Shown here piece after piece: positions 8,077 through 15,371 of a DNA stretch of 64,000 bases. The notes beneath the pieces were generated by a model. It was given only the letters and a program-made list of their open reading frames with translations. It was not told the DNA's origin and ran no database searches. How positions within the stretch are numbered: the first letter of the stretch is position 1; every line of letters starts with the position of its first letter. The stretch spans positions 35,335 through 99,334 of the forward strand of contig JAZQDJ010000105.1 of NCBI GenBank assembly GCA_045546735.1. Direction: 5' to 3'. The translations under genes were made by a program, and so were the position numbers. Source of the DNA: SVFI01 sp045546735 (GTDB taxonomy: Bacteria > Bacillota > Clostridia > Lachnospirales > Lachnospiraceae).

Positions 8077-8655
8077 CTACTCTTCTGTTTCCTCTGCCAC
8101 AGGACGTTTCCGCACGCAATAAACCGTCAGTACCGCTACTGCAATTGCCATGATATACCTTGCCAAATCGAACGCTTTCTGTGCCTCAAATCCGCCCAGT
8201 ACACAAACGAATCCGGCTGTATCTCCCTCTTCAAGCAGCTGTATCATACTGCTTGCCGTCGCAGCTACGCTCACATCCTGAATATAATTCAGAACTGCTG
8301 TTGTCAAAACCAAAACACCGACAACCGCAAAATACCACTTCGGCTGTCTCTTTATTATAGCACGCACACTCGTTGTTTCACCGACAATACTTTTATATAT
8401 TGCAAAATATACCCAAACAGTCAGTACCCCCGTAATCATCGTTCCGACTGCATAAATTGCCGAAAGAAGTTCCGCATTCGATGCTATTCCTCTAAACACA
8501 AACAATGCGGCATAATCTATCAAAAATAGTGCTGACGGAAACAATATCATCCACGCTGCTGTTTTTCCCGGCGAAGCAATCTTGCAATTATACATGATTT
8601 TTACACAAACTGCGACTGTAATGAGTAAAATAATTCTTAATACTTGAACTGACAT
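8077..8655 (-). CDS. Small multi-pass membrane protein (paralogue B)
   Basis: A 192-residue hydrophobic protein with about five predicted membrane segments and the same segment order as the 6704-7279 product. It is the first gene of the 8655-2200 run, behind a sigma-A promoter at 8679-8707. The ATG has a GGAG site 6 bases upstream. No functional motif was recognised; the C-terminal tail (RKRPVAEETEE) is short and charged. The pair probably arose by duplication around the nucleoside phosphorylase gene. Confidence 0.8.
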   Translation of the reverse strand: MSVQVLRIILLITVAVCVKIMYNCKIASPGKTAAWMILFPSALFLIDYAALFVFRGIASNAELLSAIYAVGTMITGVLTVWVYFAIYKSIVGETTSVRAIIKRQPKWYFAVVGVLVLTTAVLNYIQDVSVAATASSMIQLLEEGDTAGFVCVLGGFEAQKAFDLARYIMAIAVAVLTVYCVRKRPVAEETEE

Positions 8656-8678
8656 AATTGCTCTCCTTTGTTTTTTTC

Positions 8679-8707
8679 ATTATACTCTTTTCATGAAATA
8701 CATACAA
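8679..8707 (-). promoter_or_regulatory. Sigma-A promoter of the 8655-2200 operon
   Basis: On the minus strand TTGTAT (8702-8707), 17-base spacer, TATAAT (8679-8684). The start codon of the first gene is 24 bases downstream of the -10 box. Confidence 0.75.
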
Positions 8708-8766
8708 TTATTTGTGTAATTAACAAAAAAACTGTTCATGCTATTTTTATTTTCATCAATATTATA

Positions 8767-8792
8767 AGAGCAGTCTCAAATGAAACTGCTCT
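8767..8792 (-). terminator. Hairpin at the end of the NAD operon
   Basis: The stem AGAGCAGT/ACTGCTCT overlaps the stop codon of the cysteine phosphatase gene. The following minus-strand bases (CTTATAATATT) are T-rich but not a clean T tract, so termination may be partial. Confidence 0.5.
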
Positions 8793-9348
8793 CTCTAAGC
8801 CACTCCAAAAACTCTTTCATATATCTTTCATGTGGTGTAATCACGCGGATATCCACCTGCGGACATTGTTTTGCAAACTCTTCCAACATCGGGCTCAAAT
8901 TCTCTTTTGATTTCATATAATCTCCGACAATATACTTCTCATCCATTCCGGACTGTGCAAGCAGAATTGCTGACACAACACCGGTTCTGTCCTTACCTGC
9001 ATTACAAAAATACAACACATTTGTCTTCGCCCTGCAAATTGCTGTAATAATCTCTTTCATATGCTCATCTGCCATTGCTATGTAAGACTTCGAAACCTCA
9101 TCGACAGACTTAGGAACTACATTTCCTCCCGTCACAGGCATGCACAAATATCGAAAACGGTTATCATCTGCTAACGGACATTTTCTTTTTTCCCGTTCAT
9201 CTTCTGTGCGAAGATCCACAATCGTTGTTATATTTTCCCTCAAAAGCCACTCTGTCTCCTGCTCCGTGATTTTGTCCGGAACATCACTGCGTACATAGCA
9301 CAGACTGTTCGGAAGGATGGCACGTGTGTTTAAAGTTGAATTCAGCAT
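8776..9348 (-). CDS. Tyrosine/dual-specificity-type cysteine phosphatase
   Basis: A 190-residue protein with the CX5R phosphatase loop FCNAGKDRTGV (Cys nucleophile about residue 117), an upstream general-acid region and a TTIVDLRTEDEREKRKCPL segment typical of the Y_phosphatase3 / SIW14-like group. The usual His before the Cys is Phe here, which is tolerated in some members. The family removes phosphate from phosphotyrosine, phosphoinositides or inositol pyrophosphates; the substrate here is unknown. It is the last gene of the NrtR operon, 6 bases after kptA, which raises the possibility of a nucleotide-type phosphate substrate derived from KptA chemistry. Confidence 0.85.
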   Translation of the reverse strand: MLNSTLNTRAILPNSLCYVRSDVPDKITEQETEWLLRENITTIVDLRTEDEREKRKCPLADDNRFRYLCMPVTGGNVVPKSVDEVSKSYIAMADEHMKEIITAICRAKTNVLYFCNAGKDRTGVVSAILLAQSGMDEKYIVGDYMKSKENLSPMLEEFAKQCPQVDIRVITPHERYMKEFLEWLRESSFI

Positions 9349-9354
9349 ATGTTT

Positions 9355-9891
9355 TCACTCCTCAATTTCCAAATACTGTACAGGAACCTCTTTTGTCAAC
9401 CACACCCCATTTTCCGAGACAAAAAAATCATACCCGTCTCGCACCATTTTCTCCGTCAGCACACGATAAACGATAGGTTTTCCATGACGTGAGCCGACAC
9501 TGACCGCCGTTGCATAATCTGCGCTCAAATGCACATACAACCTGCTCTTCGGAATCAATCCGGTCTTCTCAATAGACTCCCTGTATTTTTCTCCTGTTCC
9601 GTGCCACAAAATCTTAGGCGGCTGTTTTTTCTCAAGTTCTACATCCACCTGCACGGAATGTCCCTGGTTAGCCCGAATTAACGTCTTATCCTCATTAAAC
9701 GAATAACGCTGCTTATTGTCTGTCCGGACAATTTCCTCCAACATTTCCATATCAAGGAACTGCGTCCGATTAATCCCTTCCAATACTTCCGACACCTTCG
9801 CCCATCCATGTGCATCGAGCGTAATCCCGATCACTTCCGGCTTGTGTCTTAAAATTAATGATAAATATCTGCTTGTATTATTTTTACTCAT
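9355..9891 (-). CDS. kptA: RNA 2'-phosphotransferase KptA/Tpt1
   Basis: A 178-residue protein with both lobes of the Tpt1 family. The N-terminal lobe has SRYLSLILRHKPEVIGI with the Arg15-His16 pair, then HGWAKVSEVL and RYSFNEDKTLIRANQGHS (Arg73). The C-terminal NAD-binding lobe has LWHGTGEKYRESI, SRLYVHLSADYATAVSVGSRHG (Arg117). The enzyme uses NAD to remove a 2'-phosphate from RNA, yielding nicotinamide and ADP-ribose 1''-2''-cyclic phosphate; in eukaryotes it finishes tRNA splicing, but in bacteria its role is uncertain. The start overlaps the end of pnuC by 8 bases, placing it in an NAD salvage operon. Confidence 0.93.
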   Translation of the reverse strand: MSKNNTSRYLSLILRHKPEVIGITLDAHGWAKVSEVLEGINRTQFLDMEMLEEIVRTDNKQRYSFNEDKTLIRANQGHSVQVDVELEKKQPPKILWHGTGEKYRESIEKTGLIPKSRLYVHLSADYATAVSVGSRHGKPIVYRVLTEKMVRDGYDFFVSENGVWLTKEVPVQYLEIEE

Positions 9892-10558
9892 TTTTCTTAC
9901 TCATCCTACTCCAATTTACATATCCGTAAACTGCGTTTACGAGATAAACTGCCCACATTGTTGTCATAATCGGATCGCCGCTCATGCCCCACATAATGAC
10001 TGTGACAATATCGACAACAATCCAAAGCGTCCACTGTTCACGGTAACGCAGTACCATAAGCGCATTTGCCACAACAGAAATCACGGTGCTCGTGCTGTCA
10101 AGCCATGCACTGCTGCCTCCAATCTTAATTAAAAGCATACGGTATAACACAATAACGACCGCTACACCTGCAAGCATAACCAGTGTTGTAACCGGACGCA
10201 TCTTTCGTCCCTGCACTTCTTCCTGCTCTTTGTTGTAATTTTTATTCCACAAATAGATTCCTATAAACTGCGTCGGCAGATAGTACAAAGCATTCAGCAT
10301 AACCTCGCCGTAAAATCTGCTCATCCATGAAATAATAACATATCCGATAATATTGGCAAATCCCCAATAATACTGCGCCTTTTTACCTGCTGCACAAAGA
10401 ACCACACATATAATTCCGCTGATTGCCGCAATCGAACTGATTAATGTGTAATACCATGGTGTCACATGGTCCGTCAACGCAAAATAAATAGTAAATCCTG
10501 TAACCGCCAAAACCTCTGCCCACTGAAACGGTGTAAAATACTTCAGTATTTTTTTCAT
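9884..10558 (-). CDS. pnuC: PnuC nicotinamide riboside transporter
   Basis: A 224-residue integral membrane protein with about seven hydrophobic segments. Conserved PnuC features are visible: the N-terminal FTPFQWAEVLAV, a YWGFANIIGY segment, FIGIYLWNKN, and the C-terminal region with EQWTLWIVVDIVTVIMW and VYLVNAVYGYVNW, where the family's ligand-binding Trp/Asn residues lie. It imports nicotinamide riboside by facilitated diffusion, with trapping by phosphorylation by the kinase domain of NadR encoded 11 bases upstream. Under a predicted NrtR promoter. Confidence 0.93.
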   Translation of the reverse strand: MKKILKYFTPFQWAEVLAVTGFTIYFALTDHVTPWYYTLISSIAAISGIICVVLCAAGKKAQYYWGFANIIGYVIISWMSRFYGEVMLNALYYLPTQFIGIYLWNKNYNKEQEEVQGRKMRPVTTLVMLAGVAVVIVLYRMLLIKIGGSSAWLDSTSTVISVVANALMVLRYREQWTLWIVVDIVTVIMWGMSGDPIMTTMWAVYLVNAVYGYVNWSRMSKKNE

Positions 10559-10569
10559 AACTTTCCTCC

Positions 10570-11580
10570 TTATGCATTGCTTAACAATCGTTGCACATGG
10601 CTAACCGCTGCCTCATACCTTTCCTGATAGTTGCCCTTCAAAGATATAAAATCATACCCATGGCTACGATATATTTCTCTAATCATCTCGCTGTACTTTT
10701 CTCTGTCCGCTGCAATCACTTCGCTCCTGTCGCCGTCCTGCACAAACTTAACATCCGGCTCACAGAAAAAGATTAAATCATATTCATTAAACTGTGCGAT
10801 AGCCTCTGCTAACACTGCATTCCGCTGCTTGTCCTTTCCCTCCAAAAAATCAAGAAAGAATCTCGTAATCAGACAATCCGTATCCTCAAACAGAATCTTG
10901 TTGCTGTGCTTTACAGCCTCAATTTCCCGTTGCTTATGCGTCAGCAAAATATCCGTAAAATCCTCCGGAAGCATCAGCATATCCGTTCCGGAACGCTCAG
11001 AAATCTCACGACCTGCCTCCTCCATGTAATTCGTATTAAAATGCAGTGCCAAATTTTGCGAAAGCATTGATTTCCCGGTGCTTTCGCAGCCGATTACCAA
11101 TACTTTTTTCACATAGTACGGTCTTACAATCTCAGGAATCGACTCCCAATTTTCATATATATTACTTCTGATTTCCGTAGAAGAAATTCCGTTTCTCGGC
11201 AAAATAACAAGCTCTGCCTCCGGATAACATTTTTTCCAAAAACTGTCCTGTCCGTAATCACTCCCGCAAAAAACAGCATCGATAGGCTCTCCTGCAAACG
11301 CTTTTACTTTCTGCGCATCTGTAAACCACTGCGCCTCATCGTACGCCTCTTTACTCTCACAGTCATCCTCCAGAATCATAATCCTTACATCCGGCAAATG
11401 TTTTGTCATCTGATAAATCCAGCGGTACCGGACTCTCGCATCCACTTCATCTCTGTTTTTTCCGCTACTGATCACAACAATCAATTTCTCGCAAAGATTT
11501 GCTGCTGTGATCATGCACCTCACATGCCCCTGATGAAGCGGATTAAAACTACCGCCGTACATTCCGCATTTATATTTCAT
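10570..11580 (-). CDS. nadR: NadR-type NMN adenylyltransferase / NR kinase
   Basis: A 336-residue bifunctional enzyme without the N-terminal repressor HTH of the enterobacterial protein. The N-terminal nucleotidyltransferase domain has GGSFNPLHQGHVRCM (HxGH motif) and the ISSTEIRSN signature (about residues 145-153). The C-terminal kinase domain begins with the P loop GCESTGKSMLSQ (about 166-177). Together they convert nicotinamide riboside to NMN and then NAD. The ATG at 11580 is spaced 9 bases from AGAGAGG; the earlier in-frame ATG at 11589 sits directly on that site. It follows the radical SAM gene closely and precedes pnuC. Confidence 0.93.
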   Translation of the reverse strand: MKYKCGMYGGSFNPLHQGHVRCMITAANLCEKLIVVISSGKNRDEVDARVRYRWIYQMTKHLPDVRIMILEDDCESKEAYDEAQWFTDAQKVKAFAGEPIDAVFCGSDYGQDSFWKKCYPEAELVILPRNGISSTEIRSNIYENWESIPEIVRPYYVKKVLVIGCESTGKSMLSQNLALHFNTNYMEEAGREISERSGTDMLMLPEDFTDILLTHKQREIEAVKHSNKILFEDTDCLITRFFLDFLEGKDKQRNAVLAEAIAQFNEYDLIFFCEPDVKFVQDGDRSEVIAADREKYSEMIREIYRSHGYDFISLKGNYQERYEAAVSHVQRLLSNA

Positions 11581-11595
11581 AATTTTCATCCTCTC

Positions 11596-12564
11596 TTACT
11601 CAAACTTGTCATAAACCTGTGTGCAAAAACAATCGTCGCACCATTTTGACCGACAACACCTGCGTTGCCCGCGAAAATACGTCTCAACCTTTCCAAAATC
11701 CTCTGCCTCTTTCACATCGCAAAGCGCGTACTTATACTCATACGTCGTATAACTGCAAGGACTGATATATCCGTTTTCATTGATAAACCAGAACCAGCTC
11801 GCAGGATTACATTCTTCAATCGGGTTAGCCTCATCTAATGCCGCCGACATAAAACGCTCCATGTATTTTTTACTGCCATGGATCAGTAGTCCCTTTTGCA
11901 TAAACTTTTTCTTTAATTCAGGTAGATTTTTCGCAAACGCCTCAGACTGCGCATACAGCAGTCGGTTGTCTTCAAAAAACTCAGGGCGGTCGTATCCTCC
12001 CAGTCGGTTGAAGGTAACTTCATCCACACCGATTCCATGCAAAAATTCGCAAAACCTCTCAAAGTCACCAATGTTGCGACGCATAAGAATCGTATTCACT
12101 TTAATCCGAACATTACTTCCCTTCTCATTCCTGATCCGGTCAAGCATTCTGATTTTGTCACATACCGCCAGAAAATGTCCTTTGTACTGTCTGACGTCGT
12201 CATCGCATTCCTCAAAGCTGTCAATGCTGAATACAAGCTCTGTGAATGTATCTGCGACTTCCGAAAGCAGTGTTTCATTTAATAAAAGCCCATTTGTCGT
12301 CGCGCTGACATCAATGCCCAAACTATGTAATCTTTTTGAGTATTCCATGATATCTTTTCGCAGAAACGGCTCACCACCGATCCAGCTTACGAGAACCTTC
12401 TCTCCAACACTACTCTTATATCTTCCCAGAACTTCTATAAACTGCCGGATTTCCTCTTTATCCGCATCGTCTCTTTGCCGCTCCACGTCACAACTATACG
12501 AGCAGAAACGACATCGCATGTTGCAATCCTGTGTTATTCTCCAGACTATAACTCTGTCTTTCAA
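11596..12564 (-). CDS. Radical SAM enzyme with cysteine-rich C-terminus
   Basis: A 322-residue radical SAM protein. The [4Fe-4S] motif is C14-x3-C18-x2-C21 (CNMRCRFC), followed by the SAM-binding GGEP motif (WIGGEPFLR, about residue 62) and a TTNGLLL strand. The C-terminal ~75 residues have at least eight cysteines (CNP, SPC, LCD, RCC, WCDDCFC), the layout of SPASM or twitch auxiliary cluster domains. Such enzymes often modify peptides or cofactors. No precursor peptide gene is adjacent. The start overlaps the nrtR stop by 4 bases, so it is the second gene of the NAD operon; its substrate is unknown. Confidence 0.88.
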   Translation of the reverse strand: MKDRVIVWRITQDCNMRCRFCSYSCDVERQRDDADKEEIRQFIEVLGRYKSSVGEKVLVSWIGGEPFLRKDIMEYSKRLHSLGIDVSATTNGLLLNETLLSEVADTFTELVFSIDSFEECDDDVRQYKGHFLAVCDKIRMLDRIRNEKGSNVRIKVNTILMRRNIGDFERFCEFLHGIGVDEVTFNRLGGYDRPEFFEDNRLLYAQSEAFAKNLPELKKKFMQKGLLIHGSKKYMERFMSAALDEANPIEECNPASWFWFINENGYISPCSYTTYEYKYALCDVKEAEDFGKVETYFRGQRRCCRSKWCDDCFCTQVYDKFE

Positions 12565-13259
12565 TCTCCCTCACTCGCTTTCTCTTTGCAAAGTCTGTAA
12601 ATCTTACTCGGTCTATGCGCATCCCCTGCAGTCATGCGCTCTGTCTCCTCTACCATAGGCATAACTTTCCGTCTAAAGTTAGCCTTATGCAACGGCTTAC
12701 CTAAAAGAATTTCATACACCTTTTGTAATTGAGGCAGTGTAAACTCATCCTCTAAAAATTCAAATGCAATCTTCGTATACTCTGTCTTATTTTCGATACG
12801 CTCTCTGCCATATGCAATCATCTTCTTATGGTCGAATGCAAGCTCCGTATCTGATGTAAGAAGTTCTTCCACATCGTACAATTCAACAGAAGAAGTACGC
12901 TTTCCAATCGATAACTGTATCTTTTCACACGGTGTCAGCGAAAGGTACGAGACAGATATAATTCGCATTCGCGGGTCACGATTTACATCACCCCATGTGT
13001 AAAGTTGTTCAAAATAGATATCCGTAATACCTGCTTCCTCTTTAATGCCACGTTTTGCCGCTTCATCAAGTGTCTCACTCATACCTACAAAAACACCGGG
13101 CAGTGCAAGCATATCCTTAAATGGATGCTCTTTACGTTTTACAAGGACAATCTTTAATTTGTTATCCACAATGGTAAACACAAGCAAATCAACCGCTACC
13201 GACGGCTTTTCAAACTGCTCTTTATTATACGATTTTAAATATTCCTTTTCTCCGCTCAT
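12561..13259 (-). CDS. nrtR: NrtR-type Nudix-related transcriptional regulator
   Basis: A 232-residue protein with an N-terminal Nudix domain (residues about 15-150) and a C-terminal winged helix (about 160-225; FTLPQLQKVYEILLGKPLHKANFRRKV). The Nudix box is degenerate (RGIKEEAGI in place of REUxEExGU), consistent with a sensing rather than hydrolytic role. This architecture defines NrtR, which represses NAD biosynthesis or salvage genes and is released by ADP-ribose or related compounds. Here it heads an operon with nadR and pnuC, and palindromes of the expected type lie in its promoter. AGAAGGG is 7 bases before the ATG. Confidence 0.9.
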   Translation of the reverse strand: MSGEKEYLKSYNKEQFEKPSVAVDLLVFTIVDNKLKIVLVKRKEHPFKDMLALPGVFVGMSETLDEAAKRGIKEEAGITDIYFEQLYTWGDVNRDPRMRIISVSYLSLTPCEKIQLSIGKRTSSVELYDVEELLTSDTELAFDHKKMIAYGRERIENKTEYTKIAFEFLEDEFTLPQLQKVYEILLGKPLHKANFRRKVMPMVEETERMTAGDAHRPSKIYRLCKEKASEGD

Positions 13260-13276
13260 TGTATCGCCCTTCTATG

Positions 13277-13336
13277 TTAGTATCATTTTGCAACTATCTA
13301 TGTTTGTATGTTAGTACACTTTTGCTACTAAGTCAA
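13277..13336 (-). promoter_or_regulatory. nrtR operon promoter with two NrtR-like operators
   Basis: On the minus strand: -35 TTGACT (13331-13336), 17-base spacer, -10 TAACAT (13308-13313). An inverted repeat TTAGTA-N9-TACTAA (13311-13331) fills the spacer exactly. A second, imperfect copy TTAGTA-N9-AACTAT (13277-13297) lies just downstream, offset by 34 bases, with the shared inner ATTTTGC/CTTTTGC. This is what a self-repressing NrtR should leave. No other operator of this kind was seen in the window. Confidence 0.82.
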
Positions 13337-13344
13337 GTATTTTT

Positions 13345-13374
13345 TTATATAAAAAAGGCGGGATTTTCCCGCCT
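13345..13374 (-). terminator. Rho-independent terminator of the 15317-13427 operon
   Basis: The GC-rich stem AGGCGGGA/TCCCGCCT (13356-13363 with 13367-13374) is followed on the minus strand by TTTTTTATAT. It also insulates the nrtR promoter immediately downstream. Confidence 0.9.
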
Positions 13375-13426
13375 ATTAATACATCTCTATTTCTCAAATT
13401 CATTGATCACTATCTCTCCGAGATTT

Positions 13427-13963
13427 TCATTCCCTCACAAAACAAATCCGGATATAATCATCTTCTTTCAACTCCGGATTTGTGTAAGAATCCCAACCTT
13501 CATGCGTGAAAACAACATACCAGTTCATAGATTCATCAAAGCAATAAATATCATCCGGAAACCAGCAGCGAGATGGGTCATATATCTCTCCCCACTCATC
13601 CGGAATCATTTCCGCAACAAGTGCACCTGACGTTTCAATTACAGTACTTTTTTCATAACCATTCACAAATTTACAAGAATTTTTAATACGATGATTAGAA
13701 AACAAATCCCACATCACATATATGTTATTATGTTTCTTTAAACATTCACACGCCGTTTCCATCGTGCATTCATGCTCATATTCACCATTATCCTCCAAAA
13801 AGCACCAAAGGTAACCTCTGTAAAATTCACCGTCCGGGTACGAATGCAACACCTCAATATGTTCATGAAACATTTCATGAGAAGTATCAATAAAAGCACT
13901 TATAAAACGCTCTCGCAATCGCAAGGCTTTCGCTTTCTCAACAACGCTAAATTCAAACTCCAT
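13427..13963 (-). CDS. Uncharacterised protein, possibly DUF4275-like
   Basis: A 178-residue acidic soluble protein without signal or membrane segments. Features seen are a helical start (EKAKALRLRERFISAFID), an aromatic segment RGYLWCFLED, a helix ending YVMWDLFSN and a C-terminal YCFDESMNWYVVFTHEGW motif. The spacing of these is reminiscent of DUF4275 and related immunity-like proteins, but the match is weak. It is the last gene of a three-gene set with the DUF3795-acetyltransferase (2-base gap) and a DUF3592-like membrane protein. Confidence 0.7.
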   Translation of the reverse strand: MEFEFSVVEKAKALRLRERFISAFIDTSHEMFHEHIEVLHSYPDGEFYRGYLWCFLEDNGEYEHECTMETACECLKKHNNIYVMWDLFSNHRIKNSCKFVNGYEKSTVIETSGALVAEMIPDEWGEIYDPSRCWFPDDIYCFDESMNWYVVFTHEGWDSYTNPELKEDDYIRICFVRE

Positions 13964-13965
13964 TA

Positions 13966-14832
13966 CTACAATTTCAACCTCATATCCTTATAATTCTGCA
14001 CCTTATCCTCAAACCCAAGTTTCTTATAAATCGGATATCCTTCCTCTGTCGCCATCAGATTGATGCGGCAAAGTTCTTTTTCTTTCCCGTATTCAATCAG
14101 ATTTTCCATAAGCTGCGAGCAGATACCGTTTCCGCGATACGGTTCCTCCGTATACACGCTGAGCACTTCTCCTTCAAAGCCATTCGGCAAAAACGGATTG
14201 GAAGGTTTTTCTACAATCAAAAGGTAAGCCGCAGCTATCAACCGTCCTTCGGCTCTTGCCACAAATGCAACAAGTTCTTTCCCGAGTTTTCTTTCAAAAT
14301 ACTTCGGAAGCTGCGTCTCCATACACGTTCTTTCATAGTCGCTGATTTGTCCGAAATCGTCAATCATATATGCGATACGAAGACGTACCAGTTCGTCGAT
14401 ATCCTCTTTATTTGCCTGTTCATATGTAACATTCTGCATATTTAAATTCTTCTCTTTCTCAAAAAATGCCCTGCTTAGCATCTCATATTCTTCCTCTGTA
14501 CATACCTTCTTGCAAGACGGTGCAAACGACGCAGTTACCTCAAAGCAATCCTTTAAGTTAGCACAAGGATACTCCTTGCACTGCCCGCAATTTGCAATGC
14601 CCTTCTCCTGCGTGCATGCAATCACCTTATATCTGCACCAGTTCTCGGGTTTACAGCCGCCGCACGAAATTTCCTCGTTCGAAACCACACGGTCTCTGTA
14701 TCCGATTTTCATCCAAAGCTCCGCCGTATGTTCCAGCCGCTCCTTAGTTTTCTCATATGGCACAGCAACATATCTCGGACAAGCTGCGCAGTCATTCCCA
14801 CACGCAGCAATCCTTTTTTCTGTCATTTTCAT
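13966..14832 (-). CDS. DUF3795 domain fused to a GNAT acetyltransferase
   Basis: A 288-residue two-domain protein. Residues about 5-125 are a cysteine-rich DUF3795-type domain (CGNDCAACPRY, SCGGCKPENWC, CGQCKEYPCANLKDC), with around twelve cysteines that could hold metal. Residues about 138-288 form a GNAT domain with the acetyl-CoA loop YRGNGICSQLMENLIEYG and a typical AFVARAEGRLIAAAYLL strand pair. DUF3795 and the fusion partner have no defined substrate. The start forms an ATGA overlap with the stop of the upstream membrane protein gene. The fusion is unusual; the two halves are otherwise separate proteins. Confidence 0.85.
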   Translation of the reverse strand: MKMTEKRIAACGNDCAACPRYVAVPYEKTKERLEHTAELWMKIGYRDRVVSNEEISCGGCKPENWCRYKVIACTQEKGIANCGQCKEYPCANLKDCFEVTASFAPSCKKVCTEEEYEMLSRAFFEKEKNLNMQNVTYEQANKEDIDELVRLRIAYMIDDFGQISDYERTCMETQLPKYFERKLGKELVAFVARAEGRLIAAAYLLIVEKPSNPFLPNGFEGEVLSVYTEEPYRGNGICSQLMENLIEYGKEKELCRINLMATEEGYPIYKKLGFEDKVQNYKDMRLKL

Positions 14833-15317
14833 ATACTTCCTTCGCCTTTTTTCTTTTTATCCACTTCATAAACCACGCATATTAAATGCCAAAAACCAAA
14901 TATGCAAATCCCCGCCAAACCTGCCATATACCAGTCAAATTCTCTGCTGTCCGTCCGAATTCCGTCGATGTTGGAATACATCTTTCCATCGCTGAAATAT
15001 ACGGTATTATCCATATACGGATTATTATACTGCAGCCGGGGTTCTAAATTTGCCAAAGACTCATACCTAATCATCTCACCGCTTTTTACATTGATAAGAT
15101 CATATTGCTTTCCTTCATATTCTACAACAACATTATATGTATAAGAACGATATTTTCCCGTCGTTCTTCTTGTCTGCGTTGCACTGACTACCGTAACTTC
15201 TACCTTTTCATACGAAATATCCCTCTGCTGCACTTTGCTGCCGCCGACAAAAAATATCACATTGGATACTATGAAAAGCAATAGTGTTGCAAAAAGCTGT
15301 ATTCTTCTTTTCTTCAT
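14829..15317 (-). CDS. DUF3592-like membrane protein
   Basis: A 162-residue protein with an N-terminal membrane segment (residues about 8-27), an extracytoplasmic beta-rich region with the pattern VEVTVVSATQTRRTTGKYRSYTYNVVVEYEGKQYDL, and a second membrane segment near residue 130-150. This two-helix layout with a small beta domain is that of DUF3592. No function is known. It is the first gene of the three-gene set ending at 13427; the start has no strong promoter immediately upstream because the desulfoferrodoxin terminator lies there. Confidence 0.78.
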   Translation of the reverse strand: MKKRRIQLFATLLLFIVSNVIFFVGGSKVQQRDISYEKVEVTVVSATQTRRTTGKYRSYTYNVVVEYEGKQYDLINVKSGEMIRYESLANLEPRLQYNNPYMDNTVYFSDGKMYSNIDGIRTDSREFDWYMAGLAGICIFGFWHLICVVYEVDKKKKGEGSI

Positions 15318-15327
15318 ATTTTCACCT

Positions 15328-15361
15328 ATAAAAAATCCACGAGCAACATGCCCGTGGATTT
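15328..15361 (-). terminator. Rho-independent terminator of desulfoferrodoxin
   Basis: The stem AAATCCACG/CGTGGATTT encloses an 11-base loop and is followed by TTTTTTATAG on the minus strand. It lies 11 bases after the stop codon. Confidence 0.88.
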
Positions 15362-15371
15362 CACTTCTGTT

